Assembly: GCA_930367215.1 (NCBI GenBank) | Contig: OV884059.1 | Location: 97,762,993-97,826,992, forward strand | Origin: Pollenia angustigena | Lineage: Eukaryota > Arthropoda > Insecta > Diptera > Polleniidae | DNA length: 64,000 nucleotides | Direction: 5' to 3' | Shown: in pieces, positions 21,979 through 33,665 of the stretch | Layout: every line of letters begins with the position of its first letter | Numbering within the stretch: position 1 is the first letter of the stretch | Notes under the pieces: generated by a model | Databases searched by the model: none | What the model was told of the DNA's origin: nothing | The model's input: only the letters and a program-made list of their open reading frames with translations | Made by a program: the position numbers and the translations under genes

Positions 21979-22124
21979 CACGCAGAGAAAAACCTGTTTT
22001 ATTATGGTCACAACCAACAAAACTATTTTTCAAGAAACTTATTTTACCATAATATGGTTGTCGGTGACAATGATATGGTTAAATTAAACATTTAAAAATG
22101 GTTTTGTTGTTTTTTCTCTGCGTG
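21979..22124. mobile_element. 146-bp CACGCAGAG-TIR MITE
   Basis: Ends CACGCAGAGAAAAA and its inverse; TA precedes the left end. The interior is near-palindromic, with TATGGT and ACCATAATATGGTTGT. Its ends match those of the larger element at 48570-49848. Confidence 0.7.
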
Positions 22125-22159
22125 CATATATTAAACATATAACGAAAACACTTTTGGGT

Positions 22160-22693
22160 GCAAGGATTTTCTCCCCTATGGTGTAACAAATACCGGCAGC
22201 GCTTACTAAAGCGTCTCGGCATAGCCGGCCTTCGGCCAGGCGCAGGTATTTTATACTTTATGGTATAACAAAAATCGGCTTCGCTAACTAAAGCTTCTCT
22301 GCATAGCCGGCCTTTGGCCGGGCGCAAGTATTTTCTCCTCTATGATAAACCAAAGACCGGCTTCGCTTACTAAAGCTTCTCTGCGCAGACGGCCTTTGGG
22401 TGGGCGCAAGGATTTTTTGCTTTATGGTATAGCAAGTACCGGTTTCGCTAAGTAAAGCTTCTAAAATCTGCCTTGTTTCCGAACGAAGGCCGACTTCGCA
22501 AATAAGCTTTAGTTAGCGAAGCCTGTATTTGTTATACCATAGAGGACAAAATCCTTGCGCCCGGCCGAAGGCCGGCTATGCAGAGAAGCTTTAGTTAGCG
22601 AAGCCGGTTTTTGTTATACCATAGAGGAGAAAATCCTTGCCCCCGGCCGAAGGCCGGCTGTGCAGAGAAGCTTTAGTTAGCGAAGCCGGTACT
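22160..22693. repeat. 82-bp tandem array with inverted second half
   Basis: Units start GCAAGGATTTTCTCC, run through TATGGTATAAC, CCGGCTTCGCTAACTAAAGC and CTTCTCTGCATAGCCGGCC, and repeat at 22160, 22242, 22324 and 22406, exactly 82 bp apart. From about 22500 the same unit runs in reverse for a little over two copies (CCGGCCGAAGGCCGGC blocks). Related units occur at 13015-13290 in copy A. The array is much richer in GC than its surroundings. CCGGCCTTCGGCC is itself palindromic. Confidence 0.85.
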
Positions 22694-22977
22694 AGGAATT
22701 CGACGTATAGTAATAATGAATGATTCAGACAAATAGTACTTAAGATTTTGACGAAATTTTAAAAATGAAAAATGGCCTGGATAAATTGGGCTATTTTTCA
22801 TATAATATTTAAAAAACGAAAAATCACCCAAAAATAACGAAAAATAGCCCAAAATTTTTGGGTCACTTTTCATATGAATTCCGGCCCAATTTTACATGGA
22901 ATTTTTTTGGGCGATTTTTCATTTATTTTTTTGGGCGATATTTCCTACAGCCAATTTCATAATTTAGAAACAATTGT

Positions 22978-23690
22978 TTTTATACCCACACCACAATAGT
23001 GGAGAGGGTATTATGCATTTGTGCTGATGTGTGTAACGCCCTAAAATATTGGTCCTAGACCTACCTTAAAGTATACCGATCGATCCAGAATTACTTTCTG
23101 AGTCGAACTAACGATGTCCGTCCGGCTGGCTGTCCATGTAACCTTGTGCGCAAAGTACAGGTCGCAATTTTGCAGATAATTTGATAAAATTTAGGACATA
23201 GGTTGTTATTGGCACAAGGACCAAGCCTGTTAAAAATGGGCCAAATGGTAGGACCACGAGGGAAGATAGGGGGAAATTTCTTCCTCTCAGAAACTATCAA
23301 ACCGATTTTAATGAAATTCAAAACATAGATAGATCCATATCTATATGGACCCATAAGCTATATAGTTTTACAAAAATAGGACCACAAGGGGAGGTAGGGG
23401 GCAATTTCTGCCTCTCACAAACTTTTAAACCGAATTTAATGAAATTCAAAACATAGATAGATCCATATCTATATGGACACAAAAGCTATATAGTTTTTCA
23501 AAAATAGGACCACAAGGGGAGGTAGGGGGCAATTTCTGCCTCTCACAAACTTTTAAACCGATTTTAATGACTTTTATAAACATAGATAAATCCATATTTA
23601 TATGGACATATAAGCATGATGTGTTGTTTAATACTGTGGTGTAGGGTATCATATGGTCGGGCTTGACCGACTATACTTGAGTTGAGTGCG
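22978..23690 (+). mobile_element. HINE (Helentron-derived) family B copy
   Basis: A 5' subterminal repeat ATACCCACACCACA (22982) and its inverse TGTGGTGTAGGGTAT (23635-23649) precede a 3' hairpin GTCGG...CCGAC (23656-23671) followed by TATACTT. GTCCGTCCGGCTGGC tracts lie near 23115. The interior has three ~120-bp units (GGACCACAAGGGGAGGTAGG, CCTCTCACAAACTTTTAAACC). This layout of subterminal inverted repeats, microsatellite and 3' hairpin is that of DINE-1/HINE elements of flies. Noncoding. Confidence 0.7.
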
Positions 23691-23744
23691 TTATTCGGAT
23701 TTGCCGTTAATTCTGTGCCCTTGACGATTTTATTGAGTACCAAC

Positions 23745-25033
23745 TGGGGCATTCAATTAATCGAGGTTTTTTATTAATCGATTAATTGCGCGAATAAATA
23801 TTCGAGGTAAAAATTTAATCGAATAATAACACAGTACAACAGCCAATCTGGGGGGTGAGAAATTGCAAGTCAGGGTGATGGTATTAGGTCAGTATAGTAA
23901 AACCCTCAAAGTGTTTGGCGTTCGTATGTGTCAGTTTTTTTTATGACATTTTAAATTTGTTCCTTATCTTGATGTTTTTTTGTTTAACATAACATAACAT
24001 TTGCTAAAACAAACCCAAAAAAATTTAGAATTACAATTTCTTTAATCCGTTCATATAACGTTTTTCTTTATAATCAACAGTTTTGCCGGTAAAAATAAAT
24101 TTGTGGAGAATTATAATTGATAAGTGCAAAAAAATGTACAAGCCTGGATGTATGCAGCAGATTTTATCACAAACCTGCACTGCAATTTTTGTGACTTTTT
24201 TTAAGCGATCGGTGAAAATCGTCGGACTTTTGTTTGTTATTTGATAGCAAAAAAATTTAAGCTAATCTTCTAAAATAATCTTTTAAAAAGAGTTTGAATG
24301 TACATATTTGAACGATTTCTTTCTTTTCTTTTGGTGAAACTTGATTAAGATAATATTCCTTCACTTATTGTTGACTTTGGAGAAGTTTTTAGTTAAAAAA
24401 TAGTAATTTTTTAGGAGAGAAAAAAAAAACGTTTTTTGGCAGGCAGGATTATTTGTTTTAAAAACGTTTTTTTCTATTATTAAAAATAATGATAATAAAA
24501 ACTTTTTTGCAAAAGGCTTTTAAAACATTATGCCGCACTGCAAAACCATTTCGGTTAAATCATTTTAATAGTAACTTACAACGTTCTTCCACTGGCTGAC
24601 ACTTTGTATGCCATTTTGAAGACATTAAGGTGATTAATTTTGGGTGATTTGATGTTTAAACTGTGTAAGAGAGTAAGTGTAACGGTTATCTGCTAAAAAA
24701 TAGTTTTTGCAAATTGTGGCGTTTACAACTTTATTCGCGGCTGTGCTTCAATTGTTGTTTTCCTTCGTCTCAAAAAAATCATCTTCTTCAACTGAATAAT
24801 TTTCGTAAAAGTCCGAACTAAACATTCCTAAAACTAAATTATTCCCAAGCTCTTTAGTTTTTTTTTCATAAAAGAAAAAACCTGAGGCTGTGAAAAAACA
24901 AGTTTTCGATTAATCGACATAAATTATTCGAATTATTCGTTAATCGAAAATAAGCAATTTTAAATTATTCGAACAGCTAATCGCCCAAAATAACTCGATT
25001 AATCGAACAACGGTTAATCGTTTGAATACCCTA
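23745..25033. mobile_element. Non-autonomous hAT element
   Basis: Flanked by 8-bp duplications GTACCAAC (23737-23744) and GTAACAAC (25034-25041), 7 of 8 identical. Ends TGGGGCATTCAA and, inverted, TAGGGTATTCAA. Both ends are packed with ATTAATCGA/TCGATTAAT motifs (23757-23815 and 24907-25015), as in hAT subterminal regions. No transposase was seen in the 1289 bp. Confidence 0.7.
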
Positions 25034-25141
25034 GTAACAACTTTTTTTAATTTTGGACACAGAGAGAAATCCGGTATAAAAATACCGAAATAAACATTAT
25101 CCGTTGTCAAAAGCGACGCAACTACTTTTGTGTTCAATTAA

Positions 25142-25430
25142 AGCACCCTCTACTAAGTTTGTCATTCCGTGTGAAACTTCTTTTCTATTCATCTCAGACA
25201 CCATAAAATTTATATTTTCTGGCTCCGTGAGTACTTCTGAGTCCATTTAGCGATGTTCGTCTGTTGAAAACACGCTCACTTTCGAAAAACTCAACTGAAA
25301 AGAACTTGGTCTCAAATTGCTTGTAGTTATCCTAAGCAGTTTGGGATTTAAATCGAGCAAAATCGGTCAGCAGGATCAGAGGTAAGAATCAAAATGTGGA
25401 GCCACTACCCTAAAAATTAATATATAATTG
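25142..25430 (-). mobile_element. HINE family A, truncated copy
   Basis: On the - strand this matches the distal part of the copies at 30170-30300 and 47390-47640 (CACACGGAATGACAAACTTAG, GTGAGCGTGTTTTCAACAG, AACTGCTTAGGATAACTAC). Lacks the hairpin end. Confidence 0.7.
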
Positions 25431-25559
25431 TTACAAAAACTTACATACGATTTTGCAGAAATTCGTTTAAATAATTCATATATATCCATATAAACCCTAC
25501 TTCCAGAAAACAGTTTCGTACGCATAAAACCGTAGTAAATAATGTTATCATAATAATCT

Positions 25560-25830
25560 CACTAAGCTGAATTTATTAGGGTTTACTAGCAACGCTTTGT
25601 GCTGGTTACGGTCGTACCTAACCTGCAGGACACAGTGTGTTCTTTTTCGTCATTTCTGACGAAAATGTCCCATTGATGACATATTTCATCCCATTGATGA
25701 CATATTTTCATTTTGACCCTGATGACACTTTGGCCAAGTGATGTTAAGGTTGACATCACCACGATGAAAAGTGTCATGGGGTCATAGTACTGATGTCAAA
25801 ATACATCATCGTTATGACACATTTTCTTTC
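25560..25830. repeat. Degenerate TGATGACA/GTCATCA repeat cluster
   Basis: CCCATTGATGACATATTT occurs twice in tandem (from 25669 and from 25691). TGATGACAC and inverted GTGATGTTAAGGTTGACATC-like phrases follow. Possibly part of an unidentified TIR element; ends not found. Confidence 0.4.
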
Positions 25831-26118
25831 AGTATAATAAATCTTCAAGCTCAAGCTTACTTTAATATAAAAAATATTTATTATTAATCCAATATTTCAC
25901 TATCTTAATGGATGGCTTCTGCATTAAGCTTTTATTCAAATTTTTGAAACTTTAATGGGGGGAAAAAACAGTATCAAAAAAGGGAAATACTAGAAATTAA
26001 ATTTCTATCTTTTACATGCTGAAGGTTGATTTGAACCATTTCAAATACATGCTACTAAATTTAATTTTCGCCTAATTTATAATTGTTTTTGTACAAAATC
26101 ACCACTTAAACACAAATA

Positions 26119-26870
26119 CATTGTAACCTTGGTGAACGCAACCAATAGAAATATTGGGCTGTTGCGATAACTGAGTTGTTGCGCAAACCAAGTCACAAAT
26201 TTCAAGTCATATTTTTCTATTTAAAACCTTATTTTAAACCAATCTAGAATTTAAAAAATAAAACTAAGGTTAGCTTTTAATAATCGTATTTATTTGATTA
26301 AAATAAAGAATAAAAACAGAAAAACTAAATAAACATCCAATAAAAAATTAATTCACAATCAAATGTATGTTAATTCGTACTGATGGTTGTTATCGAGTTA
26401 AAGATTCATGTTTTAAGGGGAAAAGGTCTGACATTTTCGGCTGAGTTTTTGTTCTTGTCATATTTTTTTGAACGGCAATTTCACGAATCTTTTGCAATAC
26501 CACTATAAGAATTTCACTATTTTCTTTTGTTGTTAGTTTAACAAATTTTGTAACGAAAAGCATTTTTGTTATTTTGATGAAAGAACCACTCATAAACAAA
26601 GAAGTTTCTAAACTAAATTGATTTCAAAAACAGAAGTACATAATACGCAGTAAATCAAATAGACAATTGCACTTAAGCATAAGATTTATTTATCAAAAAC
26701 CAAATTAAAAAAAAAATTGCCTTACATGTTTTGCTTTTGCAAAGTTGTGTTAATTTAGGCTTTGTTTTTTGAAAAGTTGCGTTTACAGAGTCACCAATAT
26801 TACGAAATTGGGTGTTGCGTTAAGTGAGGGGTTGCGCATATCGAGGGTTGCGTTCAACGAGGCTACACTG
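26119..26870. mobile_element. pogo/Tigger-like non-autonomous element
   Basis: Ends CATTGTAACCTTGGTGAACG and, inverted, CAGTGTAGCCTCGTTGAACG; both continue GCAACC. TA flanks both sides (26117-26118, 26871-26872). Tandem TTGCG(T/A)TAA..GAG phrases near both ends resemble the subterminal regions of Tigger elements. The interior ORFs show no transposase motif. Confidence 0.75.
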
Positions 26871-26989
26871 TACATTGCTTTGTTGATTAAAAGCAAAACT
26901 GAACAGAAATTTCCCGCAAGCCTAGCACATATATACATCAAAATTAGTAAAGAAATTTCAAGTACAAAGATTTAACTCTCCTAAAGAAA

Positions 26990-28088
26990 ATAATCCACCG
27001 TGGCTATTGGATTCGAAAATCTTTCTAAAGAACCTTATCTTTTACAATAAAAGCTCCACATCTCCTGAAATCTGTAAAACACTATTTAGCGAAATGCTTA
27101 CTTAATATAAAAATGATAATTGGCACTTTGTTTACACCGATGGTTCTAAGACCCCAACGTATGCTTCTTTTGCTGTCGTTGATGGAAATGGACTTACAAA
27201 AATTACTGGATTTCTCCCGCAAAAGGGAACAATTTTCGAAGCCGAAGCTGAAGCCATATTTGAAGCATTAAAGCTATGTAAAAGCTCACCAAAAAATCAT
27301 ATCGTTTGCCCGGATAGCCGTTCGGTTTTCGATGCAGCTTCCAATCCTAAGAACAAAATGGAACAATAATTTCAATCCAACAGCTTTTAATACAATAAAG
27401 GAAGAAAGTGAAATTGTTATGGATACCTAGTCATAAAGGTATTATTGGTAACGAAGCTGCAGACATATCAGCCAAAACGTCATCGTCATCCCACTTATCT
27501 TTCTATACCTAAATGCAAAAACTTTGTCGCTAGAAGTTTATTAGAAAATTTAAATGCTTTATTTCTTTTTAAATGGAACAATTATAACCATCTGTACAAA
27601 GAAATATATCTGGAAAAACACCATTTCGCTACCTAATCCTACAATTGCCATAAAAATCGCTGCTTTACGGGACTTTGTCTTACATACTCTAGACTTACTC
27701 ATCAATATCTGCTGTCTTCAGAATTCCAACCAGTATGTACTTTCTGCAATAACTCAACACTACTCGACAATATTCGTTTAGGCCTACGCAACTCAAATAA
27801 TTTTATTAACCTATTGAATTGTCCCTCTGACGATAACATAAACAGAGTATATTTTTTTTACAACAAATTAACTTACATAATTAAATATAACATTAATCTT
27901 ATTTCTTTAACCTTAAATATTTGAACAAACCTTAAAAATTTTCTCTTTTACACAAGTCAAGCCGATAGCCCATGCTGCTTTAGCTTTAAGATTTATTGTA
28001 ATTTTAATTATAATAAATTTACAAATATGTATATAAATAAAATTTCTTTCTTTTACTCTTAATCTTATAAATAAATAAATAAATAAAT
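26990..28088 (+). pseudogene. Non-LTR retrotransposon 3' end with RNase H domain
   Basis: The + strand translates to PPWLLDSKI, then WHFVYTDGSKTP, IFEAEAEAIFEALKLC and CPDSRSVFDA. A shifted frame gives PSHKG and GNEAADISAK. This is an RNase H domain with its D-E-D-D residues in YTDG, EAEA, PDS and EAAD; it is found in I-, Loner- and LOA-type LINEs. Later, CTFCNNS..LDNI mirrors the terminal Cys-containing tail. Stops and frameshifts are present. It ends with an (AAAT)n tail at 28067-28088. The RT domain is missing (5' truncated). Confidence 0.85.
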
Positions 28089-28094
28089 TTTCTT

Positions 28095-28685
28095 TCTTTT
28101 ACTTTTACTTCAACGTGGAAATGCATATAGAGGCAAAATTAACTCAAATGAAACTAAAAGCCATTCAAATTCGTTGGCTTATTGTAAGAAATTCTGTCCT
28201 TAGTCTCGACTGCAAGTTTCTACTTTATAACTCTATCTTAAAGCCTATCTGGTGCTACGGTATTCAACTCTAATATCGAAAAAACTCACAGGCTCCAAAA
28301 TAAACTTCTTCGAAAAATCACAGCCGCTTCCTGGTATGTTTAAACCTCAAACATTCATAAGGATCTCAATGTGCCATTAATAAAACTATGATTACAAAAT
28401 ATGCAGTAACATATCTAAAAAGGCTTGAACAACACCCAAATCCACTAGCTCGAAATATTTTATATGATAGCGGCCACACTCGCTTAAGATGAAGAGACAC
28501 TGCAGCACTTACCCATTAAAATGAGCGATAAACACCTATATATGTGAACAGAACCCGTGATAAAGAACATTTTTGTCTGGCACTGGCAGAACATAAATAA
28601 AGTATTAGAATAAGATTTGATTAATTATTGTAAGTTCACTTAGGTATTTAATGTATGAAGATCCAATAAATAAATAATGAGAAAA
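28095..28685 (+). pseudogene. jockey-like ORF2 C terminus
   Basis: + strand fragments: SLSLDCKFLLYNSILKPIW, YGIQL, KSHRLQNKLLRKITAA, DLNVPLI, YLKRLEQHPNPLARNILYD. These follow the order of the segment after the RT domain in jockey, Doc and F-type elements (usually LYKSILKPIWTYGIQLWG..RFQNKVLR). Frameshifted, and followed by an (AATAAA)-type tail at about 28668-28680. A separate insertion from the RNase H-bearing copy just upstream. Confidence 0.8.
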
Positions 28686-28690
28686 CAAAT

Positions 28691-30378
28691 ACAAGCAAGA
28701 GTGCTATATTCGGCTGTGCCGAATCTTTGATACCCTCCACCGACAGTTCAAATGCTTAGGAGTAATATCTAAATAATGTGTATTTATTATTAATGTATTT
28801 GTATAAAAACAGACATCTGCATTAAAAATGGTTGCGGTTTAGTCATATATTAAATTATTGACCGACAATCAGAAAGTTTTATGACTTTTTTTTTTAGCAA
28901 TTTTTACTAGCTTGAGTAAAATATTTTGATTCGTAATAGTTAAGCCGAACTTAAATGATTTTCAGGAGGGGAATTTATATTGGAGTCATGGTAAGTTATG
29001 AACCAATCATCCCAAAATTCTGCAGAGTGATTTCTGGTATTAAAAAACATAAATTTCAATACAGCGGAGAAATTAGTTTTAGCGGTTGCAGTGAATTTCA
29101 GAAGGCTGCTTTAAATGGATCTAAGGGTTATTATGGACCGTATATCACAAAATTGCATAACATTTTTTCTGGCCATATGAAGCTAAGTTGGAAGAAAGTT
29201 TACCGCAATATCTATATTTGCTACGGTTTTAGGCGTATGTAATTATTTTACCAAAGTGGGCTTTATATGAGGCCTATAGTAAATTATGGACCAATCATCA
29301 CGTAATTTATTAGTGTGATTTCCAGTTATATGAAACTGTGAAGTATTAAATTGGATTCTGATAGCAATATCTTGCACGGTTTTAGGCATACTAAATTGTT
29401 TTCAGGGAGTAGGGTTTATTTTGGGCCTAAGGTAAATTATGAACCGATCTTCATGAACTTTGACTGTGTCATTTTTAGTCCTATAAAACTGTGACGTACC
29501 TATTTCTATTATGATAGCATTATTTTTTACGGCTTAAGGCGTACAAAACTGTTTTCCGGGAGAATTGTTTATATGAGGCTTAGGGTAAATTATGAACCGA
29601 TCCTCACGAAATTTCGCATTGGTATTTCTTGTCCAATAAAACTGTGATGTATCAAATTTTGTTATGACAGCATTATTTTTACGGTTTTAGGCGAACTGTT
29701 TTCCGGGAGTAGGGTTTATATAGGGCCTATGTTTAATTATAGACCGATCTTCACGAAAATTGATAGTCTTATTTCTAGTCCTATTAAACTGTGATGTACC
29801 AAATTTTGTTACGATAGCATTATTTTTTAACGGTTTTAGGCGTACTGAACTGTTTTCAGGGAGTAGGGTTTATATGGAGCCTAGGATAAATTATGGACCG
29901 ATCTTCACGAAATTTCACAGTCCTATGAAACTGTGATGAGCCAAAATTTGTTATGATAGCATTTTTATTATGGTTTAAGGCGTACTAAACTGTTTTCGGG
30001 GAGTAAGGCTTATATTGGGCCTAGGGTAAATTATGGACGGATCTCCGAAATTTTAAATCTTATATCATTTCGTGCATTTTTCCCCCATTTATGTTAGTTT
30101 TTGTAACAAAATTATCCATTTGTTTAGGTGGGGGGTTCCACATATTGATTCATAGCTCTGATCCTACTAAACAAATTTTGCTGGATTTCAATCCCAAGCT
30201 GCTTAGGATAACTACAAGCAATTTGGCACCAATTTGGCTCTTTTTTTTTATTTCTATTGAGTTTTTCGAAAGTGAGCGTGTTTTCAACGGACGGACAGAC
30301 GGTCAGGCGGACAGACAGACCGACATGGCTAAATCGACTCAGAATCTTCACAACTTATTGTGGTGGAGGGTATAAAAA
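28691..30378 (-). mobile_element. HINE family A, full copy (1.7 kb)
   Basis: Read on the - strand, the 5' end has the subterminal repeat ATACCCTCCACC (30362-30373 inverted). A CGTCTGTC-type tract (30290-30320) and about six ~150-bp repeats follow (29260-30040; each with GGGTTTATATGGGGCCTA and AAATTATGGACCGATC on the + strand). Then come the inverted subterminal repeat (28730-28741), a TTCGGC/GCCGAA hairpin (28709-28723) and the terminus CACTCTTGCTTGT. This matches the HINE/DINE-1 layout. Noncoding; short ORFs over it are chance. Confidence 0.75.
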
Positions 30379-30609
30379 CTTTTACTCTTACGTACTTCAT
30401 ATCTGTGGCAATAAATAATAACGGCTTAAGTCGAAATTTCGTCTTTTGAGATATTAAGGGTTTTGTCTTAAATAAATTTTGTGTTTTGTTGTGTAAGTTA
30501 AAATATAAATGCGTATAGTTTTATTAATAATGACATTTAATACTTGAAATTAAGCTGAGTGATATATCTTGAAGAAGAAAATAAAAAAATGTAATAAAAT
30601 TAAAAAGCA

Positions 30610-30766
30610 CTTATGTCAACTGAAGCCATCATTATTAATTGGCACAGATATGGTAATTTTTGAAATTTCTAAAAAATAAAATTATAGGTTCAGTGTCCTG
30701 AGAGAATGAGAACCTTTAAAATGAAAATTGTTTGTACTCTTGGTACTTTTTGCATTTTTGTTAATA
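30610..30766 (+). repeat. Left part of Helitron-family-2 repeat, interrupted
   Basis: CAGTGTCCTGAGAGAATGAG, then GGTACTTTTTGCATTTTTGTTAATA match the ~117-bp units at 54980-56320. The unit breaks at 30766 and resumes at 33437, so it is the target site of the Helitron between. Confidence 0.65.
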
Positions 30767-33436
30767 TCTATAAATATAATTTCGTTGTTTGTCCGGATGT
30801 ATGTCCGGTTCTCTTTCCGCGGCTTTCTGAAGCCGTCTGACGTCGCAGAAAGATGAAATTTGGCATACGTAAAACTCATTTGCTCCACTGGTGCAAGACG
30901 GAGCCCTATTTTTTATCTTCGGTCTGTGGGCGGTGGGCGTGGTCATTGAATAAACCATTCACTTTTCCTTATATTTTTTGCAGGAAACTTTTGCGTTTTC
31001 CTAATGACACTTTTTATATTTAAAGCCCTCTGTCTGAGGAAGATCATAGCATTGTCAGATTCCGAATTTTCGGTCTCCGGGCTGTACATGTGGCTTATTT
31101 CATCATAAAACCCTCAATTTTGAATTATGTATTTTTTAAAGAATTTTTATATTTTCGATATTACAACATAAAATTTGTTATACTGAAAGTACTTTTTCTG
31201 CCAGAAATCATAGTGGAATCAGATTTTAATACTGCTGTTGAACAGTAGAGATAATCTTATTGTATCACATACATACTTACTAACAAAAATATTGGGTTTT
31301 TGTTTTTATTTTCAAGATTTGTTTGTAAAGTGATTTAAAAAACAAACATATTCTAAGAGAAAGTAATTGTTATTTACATTCATCTAAACTAAAAAATAAT
31401 AACATTTAGTTATTGGAATTTATTCTTCATTGTGCCCATTTGAATTGGATTGAACTACATATTTACGGTGCGTTGCGCGTTTTTTAAATTATCATTAAAG
31501 GAAGAAATTATAACTACGTATTTGAAGTGAATTTATATAATGTTATAAATATAAAGTTAAAGTTTTTTTTTTACAAAAATCAACTAATTAACTTAAGTCA
31601 TTAATAATTTTGAAAGCTGCTCAAAGTTTTGTTATGTTCATTAAAAAAATTTTTATGCGAAATTTTACGAAAAACTTCGTTGTCTATTATTTCGAAACAC
31701 GTTTTTATGAATATTTTGTACGATGCATGTATGTCAGTTTTCGTATAAATAAGCAGAGATTTTTCGGTGTTTGGTATCAACTGTTTCATACGTTTACATT
31801 TTACTATACTTCGGTTGGGTGGATGGTTTATAACCAACAATATGTAAAACGCCGAGGATTTAAATCAGAGATCGTAAGAATATATATAAGAGTAGTCAAT
31901 TCTTCGTTATTTTTTCAACATTTTCCTATAAAAAACAAATTCCGTTAAGGGCATAGAAACTCCTCTCCCAGTGAATGATATGCACTCGATTCCATTTTTA
32001 AACTCATTGAAGGGACCTACAGTTTAATGCCGGCAGCGAAAGGCTAATGCAATAGCATTATTGAATTATTTAGAGGGGGCCGCACATATTTTTCTCAGTT
32101 CAAGCTACCAGTACCATTGACAGAAACATCAACTTCAAGTATGAGAGCAAATTCAGTGGATGCAAAGCAGTTAAGAAAGGCTAGGTTAATCATTTGGGAT
32201 GAGACAACAATGGCACCTTCCTATGCATTTAATTCTATTGACGAGTTCCTTAAAACATTGATGAAAAATAACAAGCCTTTTGGAGGTAAAGTTGTGCTTC
32301 TTGGAGGAGATTTTCGCCATTGTTTACCAGTGGTACCACATGCTCACACGACGGCCATTATCGAATCATGTATTAATTTTTCTAATCTTTGGTCCAACTT
32401 TAAAATTCTACAACTTAAAGGTAATATTTGTGCAGTGGATAATATTTACAGAGGTTGGCTTTTAAAAATGGGGAATGGTGAACTCAGTTCGGAATGTGGA
32501 GAGGACATTATTGCATTACCAAACGAAATGCTGGCTAAAAACTCAATCGTTAAAAATATCTTCGGTGAATGTTTAAAGACGACTCATGTAGAACAGAATG
32601 GTAAATTTGCCATTTTATGCCCTAAGAATGATGAAGTATGCCAAATTAATGAAGAAGTACTAAGTCTTTTAGAGGGTGAATGTTTTACATTTTTGAGCGT
32701 TGACACGGTGGAGAGCAATAGCATAGCTGAACGGGAAAATTATCCGGTGGAGTGTTTAAACAGTCTATCGCCATCTGGAATGCCTCCTCATAAGTTGCAA
32801 GTCAAGGTGGAAGCCATTATCATTTAAACACTAAAAGAGGGCTGTGCAATGGCACAAGACTGCAAGTTACACAATTGTCACAGAATCTAATATGCGCAAC
32901 TATATTAACCGGCACTGCAAAAGGCAATCCTGCATTTATTCCGAAGATTGATTTAGCTCCCATAAATCCCGACCTACCATTTATTTTGCTTAGGAGACAG
33001 TTTCCTAAAAGGTTGGCGTTTTCCATCAACATCAATAAAGCTCATGGTCAAAAGTTAGAGAGGGGGGATATATTTACCCAAACCAGTTTTTAGTCATGGA
33101 CAATTGTACGTTGCTTTCTCAATAGTGAAAAAAATGATGTTAAGGTAAAAGTGATGCATGTAGATGGAAAACAGGGTATGTTAAAACAGGGTTGCTCCTC
33201 AGTATTTTTAAAAAATTTTGTTTTTAAAGAAGTACTATAATTTAGTTACTTACTTATTGTTTTTTTTTACATATTTTACTTATTGTTATTTTTTTACATA
33301 TTTTTTGTTCTTATACCTATTAAATGTATTAAAACATTGAATAATAATTGTTTGTTTAATTTCTTTTATGAGCGGTACTATGTTAGTTATTATCTAAAAG
33401 ATTTTTATGCCTGGCAGGGACAGGCTTTGTGACTAG
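30767..33436 (+). mobile_element. Helitron with decayed helicase, A^T insertion
   Basis: The 5' end TCTATAAATATAATTTCG follows an A. The 3' end has a GCCTG/CAGGC hairpin (33410-33426), then TTTGTGACTAG, followed by a T. The flanks join into one repeat unit of another family (ending GTTAATA; resuming TATAAACATAAAATTAAAC), supporting both boundaries. The first 1.2 kb is noncoding and like Helitron 12421-14243 in its GTCTGTGGGCGGTGGGCG tract. The helicase relic lies at 31990-33240. No Rep (HUH) domain was found, so this copy is internally deleted. Confidence 0.8.
31990..33240 (+). pseudogene. Helitron Pif1-type helicase, C-terminal part
   Basis: The open frame 32117-32827 (236 codons) carries LIIWDETTMAP (motif II, DE), FGGKVVLLGGDFRHCLPVV (motif III region), AILCPKND, INEEVL and NSLSPSGMPPHKL. 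A shifted frame at 32830-33093 continues with GCAMA, PKIDLAP, LPFILLRRQFPKRLAF and INKAHGQ (motif VI region), and a third holds HGQLYVAFS. The order is that of the Helitron helicase domain, a SF1B ATP-dependent helicase used in rolling-circle transposition. The Walker A part is missing upstream. Frameshifts and stops at 32828 and 33093 make it inactive. Confidence 0.85.
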
Positions 33437-33665
33437 TTATAAACATAAAATTAAACAAGAGTGAATAAGTATCTGTAAGGAGGGGACCTTTTTTGTACTT
33501 TCTCATTCTACAGCTGGTACTTTTTGACTTTTCGTTAGTATTAGACCTAGAAACATAATGGATATGCCAAAAATACTAATTGAAGAATAAAAATTTATCA
33601 CAAAAAAGTCCTTCTGAATGAAAAATTATAGGAGGCGACTTTCAATTAATACTTTCCGATTTTTG
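33437..33665 (+). repeat. Right part of Helitron-family-2 repeat
   Basis: TATAAACATAAAATTAAAC, GTATCTGTAAGGAGGGGAC, GGTACTTTTTGACTTTTCG and TTAGACCTAGAAACATAA are units of the 54980-56320 array. They resume where 30766 stopped. Confidence 0.65.

Larger units (their letters stand above)
19899..22952. mobile_element. 9-bp-duplication element (MULE-like), copy B, 3.05 kb
   Basis: Ends GGCTGTAGGAAATATCGCCC at 19899 and its exact inverse ending 22952. Flanks AATTTCATC and AATTTCATA match at 8 of 9 positions, a 9-bp duplication. TIRs continue as GCCCAAA-rich sequence, as in copy A at 12650-13620. The interior holds nested elements (20942-21180, 21979-22124), inverted arms (20345-21955) and an 82-bp repeat array (22160-22690). 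No transposase reading frame was recognised. It lies about 600 bp downstream of the YGPP stop. Confidence 0.75.

Noticed and set aside
22160..22693. CRISPR-like array from regular 82-bp spacing
   Set aside because: Units are tandem with no unique spacers, are inverted halfway, and sit within a eukaryotic transposon.
31610..31948. 112-codon + ORF upstream of the helicase relic as the Helitron Rep protein
   Set aside because: It has no HUH or Tyr motif and is Phe/Tyr/Lys-rich; an antisense ORF of similar length overlaps it.
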